A stretch of DNA of 29,472 nt, from assembly GCA_910585635.1 (NCBI GenBank), contig CAJUFE010000063.1, positions 1-29,472 of the forward strand. Reading direction: 5' to 3'. Source of the stretch: an uncultured Lachnospiraceae bacterium (GTDB taxonomy: Bacteria; Bacillota; Clostridia; Lachnospirales; Lachnospiraceae). The stretch's first letter is position 1. Each line of letters begins with the position of its first letter. The translations under genes and the position numbers were made by a program. Positions 7,927 through 15,022 of this stretch are shown here, piece by piece. The notes under the pieces were generated by a model. The model was not told where the DNA came from. It made no database searches and worked only from the letters and a program-made list of their open reading frames with translations.

Positions 7927-7964
7927 ATGTGCGGGAGCACATGGTATGATATCGGCAGGATACC
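7927..7964 (+). promoter_or_regulatory. Hairpin and second promoter-like dyad (P2) before nfo
   Basis: CATGTGC (7927-7933) and GCACATG (7938-7944) form a perfect 7-bp hairpin with a GGGA loop. It merges into TGGTATGAT (7942-7950), an extended -10-like element. A GGTAT...ATACC dyad at 7943-7947 and 7960-7964 follows. The segment resembles the P1 block, as if the promoter/operator unit had been duplicated. Confidence 0.45.
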
Positions 7965-7992
7965 CTGTCATCTGCATAAGGAGGACATAAGG

Positions 7993-8829
7993 ATGCTGAA
8001 GATCGGCTGTCATCTTTCTTCATCAAAAGGATACGAGGCTATGGCCAAGATGGCTGTCTCCATAAAGGCGGATACCTTCCAATTTTTCACCAGGAACCCG
8101 AGAGGCACGAAGGCGAAGGCCATAAAGGAGGCGGATGTGGCCCATTTCCTTAAGCTGGCCGAGGCAGAGAAGATCCGGCCGATCCTGGCCCATGCCCCCT
8201 ATATCCTGAACGCCTGCTCAAAGGACGAAGGCTTAAGGGAGCTGGCCAGGGAGACCATGGCGGACGATCTGGCGCGGATGGAGCATACGCCGGGAAATAT
8301 GTATAACTTCCACCCGGGCTGTCATGTGGGACAAGGAGCAGAGGCCGGGATCGCCTATATCGCGGCCATGCTGGAGCAGATCCTAAAACCGGAGCAGCAC
8401 ACGGTCATGCTCTTAGAGACCATGGCCGGGAAGGGCAGCGAGATCGGGGGACGGTTCGAGGAGCTGCGGGAGATCTTGGACCGGGTCACTTTAAAGGACC
8501 ATGTGGGTGTGTGCCTGGATACCTGCCATATATGGGACGGCGGCTATGACATCGCTGGCCGTCTGGATGAGGTGGTGGCGGAGTTTGACCGGGTGATCGG
8601 GCTTGGAAAGCTGAAGGCGATCCATCTCAACGACAGCCAGAATCCTCTAGGCGCCAGGAAAGACCGCCACGCACGGATCGGGGAGGGGAAGATCGGCTTC
8701 GAGGCGCTGGCGAGGGTGGTGTGCCATCCTGCTCTGCGTGAGCTGCCCTTTTATCTGGAGACGCCAAATGAGCTGGATGGGTACGCAAAAGAGATCCATA
8801 TGATGCGGGAGGCATGGGAGAGAGGATGA
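7993..8829 (+). CDS. nfo: Deoxyribonuclease IV (endonuclease IV)
   Basis: This AP endonuclease of base excision repair cleaves 5' of abasic sites using a trinuclear zinc centre. Family metal ligands are visible in order: His in AHAPYILN, His in NFHPGCH, Glu in LLETMAGKGSEIG, Asp and His in CLDTCHIWDGGYD, His in IHLNDSQN, Asp/His in KDRHARIGEG and Glu in ETPNE. The 278-residue length is close to the E. coli enzyme (285). The ATG at 7993 is chosen because AAGGAGG lies 8 nt upstream and the protein then begins MLKIGCHLSSSKGY. A longer in-frame start at 7927 falls in a hairpin and is unlikely. The leader is structured and carries two promoter-like elements. Confidence 0.97.
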   Translation: MLKIGCHLSSSKGYEAMAKMAVSIKADTFQFFTRNPRGTKAKAIKEADVAHFLKLAEAEKIRPILAHAPYILNACSKDEGLRELARETMADDLARMEHTPGNMYNFHPGCHVGQGAEAGIAYIAAMLEQILKPEQHTVMLLETMAGKGSEIGGRFEELREILDRVTLKDHVGVCLDTCHIWDGGYDIAGRLDEVVAEFDRVIGLGKLKAIHLNDSQNPLGARKDRHARIGEGKIGFEALARVVCHPALRELPFYLETPNELDGYAKEIHMMREAWERG

Positions 8830-8886
8830 GGGGTGTAAAATAGCAGCAGGGGAGGAAAATGGATATACAGATGCGGCAAAAGACGA

Positions 8887-8892
8887 TATAAT
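8887..8892 (+). promoter_or_regulatory. Possible -10 element for the zinc-ribbon/SPFH cluster
   Basis: TATAAT at 8887-8892 lies about 43 bp before the start of the Tim44-like gene. The -35 is weak (ATACAG, 17-bp spacing). It would allow transcription separate from nfo. Confidence 0.4.
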
Positions 8893-8934
8893 AGGATCGT
8901 TATAGGCTGTGGCAGAGAAAGGAGAGAAAGGCGG

Positions 8935-9753
8935 ATGGGGCAGACGGTGGCCATCATCCTGCTGGCGGCGGTCCTGGCAGGGGGGATCTATCTGTATCTG
9001 AGGATCCGGAAGTCGATCCGGTTATTTTCCATGGCTACTTTTGGCACGGAGCATCTCATCGAAGGGATCCAGGGACATAAGGATAAGCTGGCGACCACAC
9101 CAAAGTCGGTGTCCGGGATGACCGGTATCTGTCTGCCCCAGATCCAGCGGGATTTTCCGGAGTTTTCTCTGGAGGAGGCGGTCCAGAAGGCGGAGGACCA
9201 GCTGAAGGCGGCTCTGGCCGCGATCGAAAGGCAGGATCTGGAGCCGTTAGCGAGAGCGTCAAAGGAGCTGCGCAGCCAGGTGGGGCTGCGGATCGGAGAG
9301 GACTGCCGGGCAGGGGTCCGGGAGCGTTTCCAGAGTATCAAGATCCATCGGACGGAGATCGCCCGCTATCAAAAGCTGGAGGGCTGCTGCGTGATCACCC
9401 TGCAGTCGGCGGTGGAGTATATGTATCAGAAGGAGCAGCTGGCAGAGGGTGGAGCCTTGCAGGAGAGGCAGGAGAGGAAAAAAGGCCGCTCCTCAGGAAA
9501 AGGGAGAGGGCAAAGGCGGCGAGAAGGGGCAGAGAGCGAGCTGCGCCGGATCCAGACTCGCTATAATATGGAGCTGATGTATGTGCAGGATGCGGAAAAG
9601 CTGGCTCCAGGGGCTACAGCCTATGTGGTGGTCTGTCCCCAGTGCGGTGCGCCGATCACGAGTCTGGGGAGCAAGCATTGTGCGTATTGTGGTTCGGCCA
9701 TAGAGCCGGTCAATAGCAGGGTCTGGTCTTTGGGCCGGATCCAGGAAGTGTGA
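8935..9753 (+). CDS. Membrane-anchored Tim44-like domain protein with zinc ribbon
   Basis: The N-terminus is a transmembrane helix (about residues 4-22). A Tim44/NTF2-like domain follows (about 65-225), recognisable from PQIQRDFPEFSLEEA, VITLQSAVEYMY and LMYVQDAEKLAPG. A C-terminal zinc ribbon has CPQCGAPI and CAYCGSAI (about 234-255). A strongly basic linker (about 176-200, KKGRSSGKGRGQRRRE) interrupts the Tim44-like domain and is probably lineage-specific. Only 13 bp separate its stop from the next gene. Together with the SPFH and zinc-ribbon membrane genes it recalls Bacillus subtilis YdjH of the pspA-ydjGHI operon, although no pspA is visible here. The predicted role is scaffolding or lipid/protein contact at the membrane, which is inference. 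Confidence 0.75.
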   Translation: MGQTVAIILLAAVLAGGIYLYLRIRKSIRLFSMATFGTEHLIEGIQGHKDKLATTPKSVSGMTGICLPQIQRDFPEFSLEEAVQKAEDQLKAALAAIERQDLEPLARASKELRSQVGLRIGEDCRAGVRERFQSIKIHRTEIARYQKLEGCCVITLQSAVEYMYQKEQLAEGGALQERQERKKGRSSGKGRGQRRREGAESELRRIQTRYNMELMYVQDAEKLAPGATAYVVVCPQCGAPITSLGSKHCAYCGSAIEPVNSRVWSLGRIQEV

Positions 9754-9766
9754 GGAGGAAAATGAT

Positions 9767-11110
9767 ATGGGCATTTTAAAGGCAGCGGTGAACGCCGCCG
9801 GGAAGACGCTTGCAGATCAGTGGCTGGAGGTAGTGGAGCCGGGTGATATGGGGAGCCAGACCGTGTTCGCGGCAGGTGTGCGGATCCGCAAGGGGACGAA
9901 CGTGAAGGGCACGGAAAATACGATCTCCAACGGGTCGGTCATCCATGTATACCCCAACCAGTTCATGATGCTGGTGGACGGGGGGAAGGTGGTGGACTAC
10001 ACGGCAGAAGAGGGATATTATGTGGTGAACAATTCCTCCCTTCCCTCTTTGTTCAACGGGCAGTTCGGCGACACCTTAAAGGAATCCTTCAACCGGATCC
10101 GGTATGGGGGGATGACGCCCACGGTCCAGAAAGTGTTCTACATAAACCTGCAGGAGATCAAGGGGATCAAGTTCGGCACCAGGAACCCGATCAATTATTT
10201 TGATGATTTTTATAACGCGGAGCTGTTCCTGCGGGCGCACGGCACCTATTCGATCAAGGTCATGGATCCATTGCTGTTCTATGCGGAGGTGATCCCGAAG
10301 AACGCCACCCGGGTGGAGATCTCCTCAATCAATGAGCAGTATCTGTCCGAATTTTTAGAGGCCCTCCAGAGCTCGATCAACCAGATGTCGGCGGACGGCA
10401 TCCGGATCTCCTATGTGTCCTCCAAGGGCAGAGAGCTGGGGAAGTATATGGCGGATACCCTGGATGAGGATTGGCGGCGGATGCGGGGGATCGAGATCCA
10501 GTCGGTGGGCGTGGCCAGCATCTCCTACGACGAAGAGTCCCAGAAGCTGATCGCGCTCCGCAACCAGGGCGCCATGCTCAGCGATCCATCGGTCCGGGAG
10601 GGCTACGTGCAGGGCGCGATCGCAGAGGGCATCAAGAACGCCGGTTCTAACGCCAACGGGGCCATGGCCGGGTTTATGGGCATGGGCCTGGGGATGCAGG
10701 CCGGAGGCAGCTTCATGGGAGCCGCGTCCGCTGCGAACATGCAGCAGATGGGTTATGGCGCTATGGGCGGCCAGGGTATGCCAGGCCAGATGGGCTATGG
10801 CGCCGCGGGCGGCCAGGGTATGCCAGGCCAGATGGGCTATGGTGCTGCAGGGGGCCAGGGAGCGTCGGGGCAGCATGGCCATGGCGTGGCCATGGGCGGC
10901 CAGGGAGCGCCGGGCCAGGAGGCTGCGGGCGGCCAGCCAGGAACGGGAGCGGTCCAGCCGGCCACCTGGACCTGTAGCTGCGGCAATGTGAACACGGGAA
11001 AATTCTGCAGCGAGTGCGGGAGCCCAAGGCCGGCGGCCGCCTGGACCTGCAGCTGCGGGACAGTGAACAAAGGGAAGTTCTGCAGCGAATGCGGGCAGCC
11101 CAGGCCGTGA
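9767..11110 (+). CDS. SPFH-domain protein with Gly/Gln-rich repeats and two zinc ribbons
   Basis: The first ~290 residues match the SPFH family often mis-called 'virion core protein' (YdjI-like), with AAGVRIRKGTNVKGTENTIS, VYPNQFMMLVDGG and LPSLFNGQFGDT. A Gly/Met/Gln-rich segment (about 291-400) contains 14-residue tandem repeats. Two near-identical zinc ribbons close the protein (CSCGNVNTGKFCSECG and CSCGTVNKGKFCSECG). The start ATG follows GAGGAGGAAAATGAT. SPFH proteins form membrane-associated oligomers. In B. subtilis the YdjI relative links PspA to the membrane together with YdjG and YdjH (established knowledge). The same co-occurrence here supports a membrane-stress complex, but without PspA in the window. 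Confidence 0.85.
   Translation: MGILKAAVNAAGKTLADQWLEVVEPGDMGSQTVFAAGVRIRKGTNVKGTENTISNGSVIHVYPNQFMMLVDGGKVVDYTAEEGYYVVNNSSLPSLFNGQFGDTLKESFNRIRYGGMTPTVQKVFYINLQEIKGIKFGTRNPINYFDDFYNAELFLRAHGTYSIKVMDPLLFYAEVIPKNATRVEISSINEQYLSEFLEALQSSINQMSADGIRISYVSSKGRELGKYMADTLDEDWRRMRGIEIQSVGVASISYDEESQKLIALRNQGAMLSDPSVREGYVQGAIAEGIKNAGSNANGAMAGFMGMGLGMQAGGSFMGAASAANMQQMGYGAMGGQGMPGQMGYGAAGGQGMPGQMGYGAAGGQGASGQHGHGVAMGGQGAPGQEAAGGQPGTGAVQPATWTCSCGNVNTGKFCSECGSPRPAAAWTCSCGTVNKGKFCSECGQPRP
10748..10918 (+). repeat. 42-bp tandem repeats in the SPFH gene
   Basis: Units begin at 10748, 10790 and 10832 (42 bp each), with a fourth of 45 bp at 10874. They encode variants of MGYGAAGGQGMPGQ. The first two units are nearly identical in DNA. 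Confidence 0.92.
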
Positions 11111-11226
11111 CAGCATCGGCGAAAAGGTCCTGGTGTGACAGTATCAGCGAAAGATCCTGCCGTGGCAGCATCGGCGAAAAGGCCCTGTCGATGAGAGCAT
11201 CAGTAAAAGGCCCCTGTCATGACAGC
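11108..11226. repeat. About 28-bp degenerate tandem repeats between genes
   Basis: Four degenerate units resembling TGACAGCATCGGCGAAAAGG begin near 11108, 11136, 11164 and 11193. The array starts at the stop codon of the SPFH gene. The period is not a multiple of three and no gene covers it. The rest of the gap to 11298 holds only a ribosome binding site (GAAGGAG) for the next gene. Confidence 0.75.
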
Positions 11227-11298
11227 AGAAGGTATGGATAAATAGGAAGGTGTGGCCACCCGGCGTACCGCGCGGCCACAGAAGAGAAGGAGTAGCGG

Positions 11299-12714
11299 AT
11301 GGCAGCGTTCACCTATAAATGCCCTCACTGCGGCGGGGCGATGACCTTTGATCCAGAGGGCCAGACCTATCGATGCCCCTATTGCCTGTCCGCTCTGAGC
11401 TTGGAAGAGCTGGAAGGCGCTGCGTCAGGGAGCGTTAGCCCGTCTCCGGGAGGGGCAGCATCGGGGGACCCCGTCCCGCCGATGGGGGGTGCAGAGATGG
11501 GGAGTGCTGTCCCGCCGGGTAGTACAGAGATGGAGGGCGCTGTCCCTTCGGCGGATAGCGCAGAGGGGCAAGGTCTGCTGGCCTACACCTGCCCCAGCTG
11601 CGGGGCCGAGATCATCGCGGATGAGACCACAGCAGCTACCTTTTGCTATTATTGCCATAACCCGGTGCTGCTGCAGGGACGGCTGGAGGGCAGCGACCGT
11701 CCGGACTACGTGATCCCCTTCCAGATCGGCCGGGAGAAGGCGGAGGAGATCTTCAGCCAGTGGATCGGGCGCAAACGGTATGCCCCCTCCGGCTTTTACT
11801 CCAGGCAGCAGATCGATCACATGGCAGGGGTGTATTTCCCCTACTGGCTCTACTGCTGTCAGGTGGACGGAGAGCTGGAGGCAGAAGGGACGAAGCTGCG
11901 GGTATGGGACGCAGGCGACCGGCGATATACCGAGAAAAAGGTCTACCAGGTGCGCCGGGAGGGGCAGATGCAGGTGGACCATCTGGCCCAAAATGCATTG
12001 AAAAAGGCCAACGGGCAGCTGGCCCAAGGCGTGCTCCCCTTCCGGCCGGAGGGCCTCCTGCCCTTCCATATGAGCTATCTTTCCGGCTTTATGGCGGAAA
12101 AACGGGATATCGAAAAGCAGGAGCTGGCCGCCCAGACAGAGGACCAGGTCCGCGAGCTAGCGGCCACTGCCCTGCGGGATAGCGCGGGCGAGTATAGCAG
12201 CCTGACCATGCACCGGCAGCGGACCGATATCCGGGATGCCAAGTGGGAGCAGGGCCTGCTCCCGGTGTGGACCCTGACCTACAGAAGCCCCGCTGACGGA
12301 CAGCTCTATTACTTTGCCCTAAATGGACAGACCGGAAAGGCCTGCGGCAAGGTGCCGGTGGATCGAAGGAAGCTCCTTCTGCTGTTCCTTACGGTGTTCT
12401 TCCCGCTCCTGGCGGCGGTGCTGCTCCTGATCACGGGTGGGGCCATCCTCTCCATCCAGTGGTACCAGATCCTGCTGGCCCTGGGAGCCGGCGCGGGGAT
12501 CGCCGGCAGCGTCTGCTGGGGCGTGATCCGTCAGTATGATATGGAAGAGCCTGTGGGGATCCGGGCAGGATCGATGTTCCAGTCAGACTGCCCCTTCACC
12601 TTTCGGGAGCAGTCTGACCAGCTGATCCACACAGCGGTCACCCACACAGCTATCCCACAACAACAGAGCCTGCGGCAGCAGGGGCAGAGGCAAGGGAGCG
12701 GAAGATACAGATAG
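11299..12714 (+). CDS. TFIIB-type zinc-ribbon membrane protein (YdjG-like)
   Basis: Two zinc ribbons occur at the N-terminus: CPHCGGAM...CPYCLSAL (about 8-33) and CPSCGAEI...CYYCHNPV (about 98-123). They are separated by a Pro/Gly/Ala-rich linker of tandem repeats. A beta-rich domain with conserved VIPFQIGREKAEEIF and YFPYWLYCCQVDG follows. Two transmembrane helices lie near 360-380 and 390-410, then a Gln-rich tail. Such proteins are commonly mis-annotated as replication factor Y-like. The order of Tim44-like, SPFH and this protein matches the YdjGHI set of Bacillus, so they probably form one membrane complex. The start is supported by GAAGGAG. The molecular role is not established. Confidence 0.8.
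   Translation: MAAFTYKCPHCGGAMTFDPEGQTYRCPYCLSALSLEELEGAASGSVSPSPGGAASGDPVPPMGGAEMGSAVPPGSTEMEGAVPSADSAEGQGLLAYTCPSCGAEIIADETTAATFCYYCHNPVLLQGRLEGSDRPDYVIPFQIGREKAEEIFSQWIGRKRYAPSGFYSRQQIDHMAGVYFPYWLYCCQVDGELEAEGTKLRVWDAGDRRYTEKKVYQVRREGQMQVDHLAQNALKKANGQLAQGVLPFRPEGLLPFHMSYLSGFMAEKRDIEKQELAAQTEDQVRELAATALRDSAGEYSSLTMHRQRTDIRDAKWEQGLLPVWTLTYRSPADGQLYYFALNGQTGKACGKVPVDRRKLLLLFLTVFFPLLAAVLLLITGGAILSIQWYQILLALGAGAGIAGSVCWGVIRQYDMEEPVGIRAGSMFQSDCPFTFREQSDQLIHTAVTHTAIPQQQSLRQQGQRQGSGRYR
11422..11559 (+). repeat. 33/36-bp degenerate tandem repeats in the zinc-ribbon linker
   Basis: Units begin at 11422 (33 bp), 11455 (36 bp), 11491 (33 bp) and 11524 (36 bp). They encode 11-12 residue variants of AEMGSAVPPGGS. 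All lengths keep the reading frame. The tract lengthens the linker between the two zinc ribbons. Confidence 0.8.
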
Positions 12715-12746
12715 GACGGGTACAGGGGATCGGGATGCACACTTTT

Positions 12747-14903
12747 TTATGGGAGGAGCGTCCCCCTGGCCAGCAGGGACAAGCCTGCGCACAGCAGGGT
12801 CCCCCACAGGGTAGGGAGGAAAAAGGCGGCTAAGGCCCAGCGGAGCTTTCCGGTCTCCCGGCGGATCGCGGCCAGGGTGGAGGCGCAGGGCCAGTGGAAC
12901 AGCGTAAAAAGGCTTGCAGACAGAGCGGTCTGCCAGGTCCAGCCATTAGCGGTCAAAAGCCGGGCCAGGTCGGCAAAGGAGCCTATGGGCAGCCTTACGT
13001 CCATCTCTTGATAGAGCATGAGCATGGTGGGCAGCATGAGCTCATCGGCAGGGGCGCTCAGGAGAAAAGCCGCCAGGATGGTCCCATCCAGCCCCAGCAG
13101 GCGGCCAAGGGGATCTAAGACCGTTGTACACATGGAGAGCAGGGAGGCACCTTGGATAAAGAGGTTTGCCATAGCCCAGCGCAGGAGCCCGGCGAGGACT
13201 GCCATGGAAGCAGCTCTTCCCAGGAGCAGACAGGTACGGTCGAAGGCGGTGGGGATGACCCTTTTTAACAGCGGCATACGGATAGGCGGCAGCACAAGGA
13301 GGAACAGGGACGGAAAGCGGTGGAGGGCGGTGCGGGTGAGGAGGAAGGTGCTGCATAAGGCTGCCGCCAGCCCTAAGAGGATGAGCACTGCCAGAAAAAA
13401 AGCCGAAAAAAGGAGACCGCGCCCGGAAGACAGCAAAAAACTGAAGGTGAGCAGCGCAGGCAGCTGTCCGCAGCAGGGAAGGAAAGAGATGGTCAGGAGG
13501 GAGGCCATCTTTTCTTTTGTCCTCATCCCCATATCGCCCGTACCGGAGGTCTGCTGCACAGCATCCCCGGACCGTCCCCCCATCCCCGAGGTCCCGGCAG
13601 GCAGGCAGGACCGGCCACCCCCGTCCCCGGCTGGTTGGCAGGACCGGCCTTCCCCGTCCCTGGCTGGCAGGCGGGACCGGCCTCCCCCGTCCCCGGCTGG
13701 CTGGCAGGACCAGCATCCCCAGATCCCGGCCTGGCGGCAGCAGAAGCCCATGGACATGGCGAGGCATTGCTGGCCGCAGCCGCCCCAGGGCTTAAAGGCC
13801 TTGTCGGCTGCAAAGGCCGCTCTGGGCAGGAGACCAGCCTCCTCCAGAAAACAGAAGAGGGGCAGGCATAGGGCCATGGGCGGCAGCAGCACGGTGAGCA
13901 CACAGGCTAATGGGGACAGGATCCCCTGTACCAGGAGGTCGATAAACCAGGAGGGGATGTGGAAAACCTCGGACAAAAAGACCAGTCCGGTGGATAAAGG
14001 CCCTGTGAGCCAGTGCAGAGAGCCTTTAAAGGATTCGAAAAGGAGAGCTGTACCAGCCAGGGCTGGAAGGGTCAGGAGGAGGAAGTACAGGACCAGGATG
14101 ATGTTCCCGGCTACCGGTCGGGCCAGGAGACGGTCCACCTTGTCCTCCAAAAGGCCATAAGCTGTTTTTGTGTAATGTGTCGTCTCTTTTGCCAGCTTTT
14201 TGGGAGAGAAGTCCAGACAGTCATAGGAAAAATGGCGCTTCCAGGCATAGGCGATGGCGGCTTTCACGTCATCCGCGCCGGATGGCTCTTCTCCATCCCA
14301 GGACAGGACAGGGATCTGCAGCACATCCTCCAAAAGGTCGTAGTCGGTCCAGACCCCCTGTGCCCGGGCATCCCTGCAGCCGCAGACGCACAGAAGGAGA
14401 GGGAGGCCATTTTCCCGTACAGGATCTAGGCGGGTCAGCCGGTCCAGCCGGTCCAGGCCCTGCTCCAGGAAGAGAGCATCGCAGACGATGACGATCATGT
14501 GGACCCGGGCTGCGAACGGGGGAGATGCCGGTGAGGGATGCCGGTCCTGGCTGACGCCTGGATCTTGGAGGTCCGATGGGCAGGCGGCGGGCAGGTCGAT
14601 GCCAGGTGCCAGGAGGTCCGATGGGCAGGCGGCAGGCAGGTCGATGCCAGGTGTCAGGAGATCTGATGGGCAAACAGCAGGCCGACCGGTGCTAGGTGCC
14701 TGGAGGTCCGATGGACAGATATCGGGCATCTCGGATACGAGATAGGGATGTTCCATGTAGGTATACGTCCTCGCCGCAGCAGAAAAAGGCCCCTTATAGC
14801 CGGGGGCCTTTTTTTTCGTCAGTCCTCGAAGGACCTTTTTTCTGCTGGCCCCAGGCCCGGTCAAAAGGATAGTGATCGGTTCTTCTTTCATCGTTTTGCT
14901 CAC
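12747..14903 (-). CDS. FeoB-like transporter with degenerate GTPase domain and repeat insertions
   Basis: The membrane half is clearly FeoB-like. It includes FLEEAGLLPRAAFAADKAF, the Gate-type LPCCGQLPALL and the C-terminal FHWPCASTLAAIRRETGKLRW. The N-terminal G domain is eroded. The P-loop position reads GPGASRKKVL instead of GxxxxGK(S/T), and the NKxD position reads CGCRD. A 45-bp repeat tract (15-residue units) sits after residue ~61. A 33-bp repeat tract (11-residue units) sits at about 390-433, just where FeoB normally has GFGCNVPAIMATR, here GFCCRQAGIWGCW. The GTG at 14903 is chosen from a nearby GGAAA site, and ATG at 14891 is the alternative. The gene converges on the zinc-ribbon gene with a 32-bp gap. 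Fe(II) transport is doubtful, and a decayed or repurposed paralogue is likely. Confidence 0.8.
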   Translation of the reverse strand: MSKTMKEEPITILLTGPGASRKKVLRGLTKKKAPGYKGPFSAAARTYTYMEHPYLVSEMPDICPSDLQAPSTGRPAVCPSDLLTPGIDLPAACPSDLLAPGIDLPAACPSDLQDPGVSQDRHPSPASPPFAARVHMIVIVCDALFLEQGLDRLDRLTRLDPVRENGLPLLLCVCGCRDARAQGVWTDYDLLEDVLQIPVLSWDGEEPSGADDVKAAIAYAWKRHFSYDCLDFSPKKLAKETTHYTKTAYGLLEDKVDRLLARPVAGNIILVLYFLLLTLPALAGTALLFESFKGSLHWLTGPLSTGLVFLSEVFHIPSWFIDLLVQGILSPLACVLTVLLPPMALCLPLFCFLEEAGLLPRAAFAADKAFKPWGGCGQQCLAMSMGFCCRQAGIWGCWSCQPAGDGGGRSRLPARDGEGRSCQPAGDGGGRSCLPAGTSGMGGRSGDAVQQTSGTGDMGMRTKEKMASLLTISFLPCCGQLPALLTFSFLLSSGRGLLFSAFFLAVLILLGLAAALCSTFLLTRTALHRFPSLFLLVLPPIRMPLLKRVIPTAFDRTCLLLGRAASMAVLAGLLRWAMANLFIQGASLLSMCTTVLDPLGRLLGLDGTILAAFLLSAPADELMLPTMLMLYQEMDVRLPIGSFADLARLLTANGWTWQTALSASLFTLFHWPCASTLAAIRRETGKLRWALAAFFLPTLWGTLLCAGLSLLARGTLLP
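13604..13735 (-). repeat. 33-bp tandem repeats in the FeoB-like gene (membrane half)
   Basis: Units begin at 13604, 13637, 13670 and 13703, an exact 33-bp period. On the coding strand they encode variants of LPAGDGGGRSC. The insertion replaces or follows the conserved Gate-domain region. Confidence 0.93.
14567..14746 (-). repeat. 45-bp tandem repeats in the FeoB-like gene (G-domain half)
   Basis: The word GGAGGTCCGATGGG or a variant begins at 14567, 14612, 14657 and 14702, an exact 45-bp period. The coding strand gives 15-residue variants of CPSDLLAPGIDLPAA. The tract lies where the DxPG (G3) motif of FeoB would be and may have expanded from it. Confidence 0.93.
14787..14816. terminator. Terminator-like hairpin inside the FeoB-like coding region
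   Basis: AGGCCCC (14787-14793) pairs with GGGGCCT (14803-14809) and runs into eight T residues on the plus strand. On the minus strand the stem is followed by five T residues. It lies about 30-39 codons into the FeoB-like gene. It may terminate antisense transcripts, attenuate the gene itself, or show that the annotated 5' end is not truly expressed. Confidence 0.6.
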
Positions 14904-14984
14904 TTTTTCCGTTTAAGAGTATCTTATGGGCTGGAAAAGCGGCCGGTGCCTGGGCGAGGGAAAGAAGGACATTTGGGACAGAGA

Positions 14985-15010
14985 TGGGGCTGTCGCAAAA
15001 GACAGCCCCA
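14985..15010. terminator. Perfect 10-bp hairpin between the lipoprotein and FeoB-like genes
   Basis: TGGGGCTGTC pairs perfectly with GACAGCCCCA around GCAAAA. It lies 12 bp after the lipoprotein stop codon. No T-run follows on the minus strand, so it may be an imperfect terminator or an mRNA 3'-end stabiliser. Confidence 0.55.
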
Positions 15011-15022
15011 TAAATTTATGTA

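Noticed and set aside
10355..11116. Minus-strand 253-codon frame opposite the SPFH gene
   Set aside because: It is antisense to a conserved SPFH and zinc-ribbon coding region, with biased composition and no recognisable features.
13018..14160. Plus-strand 380-codon open frame opposite the FeoB-like gene
   Set aside because: It is low-complexity Arg/Ser/Pro-rich, has no ribosome site or domain, and mirrors the GC-rich repeats. The opposite strand encodes recognisable FeoB membrane motifs.
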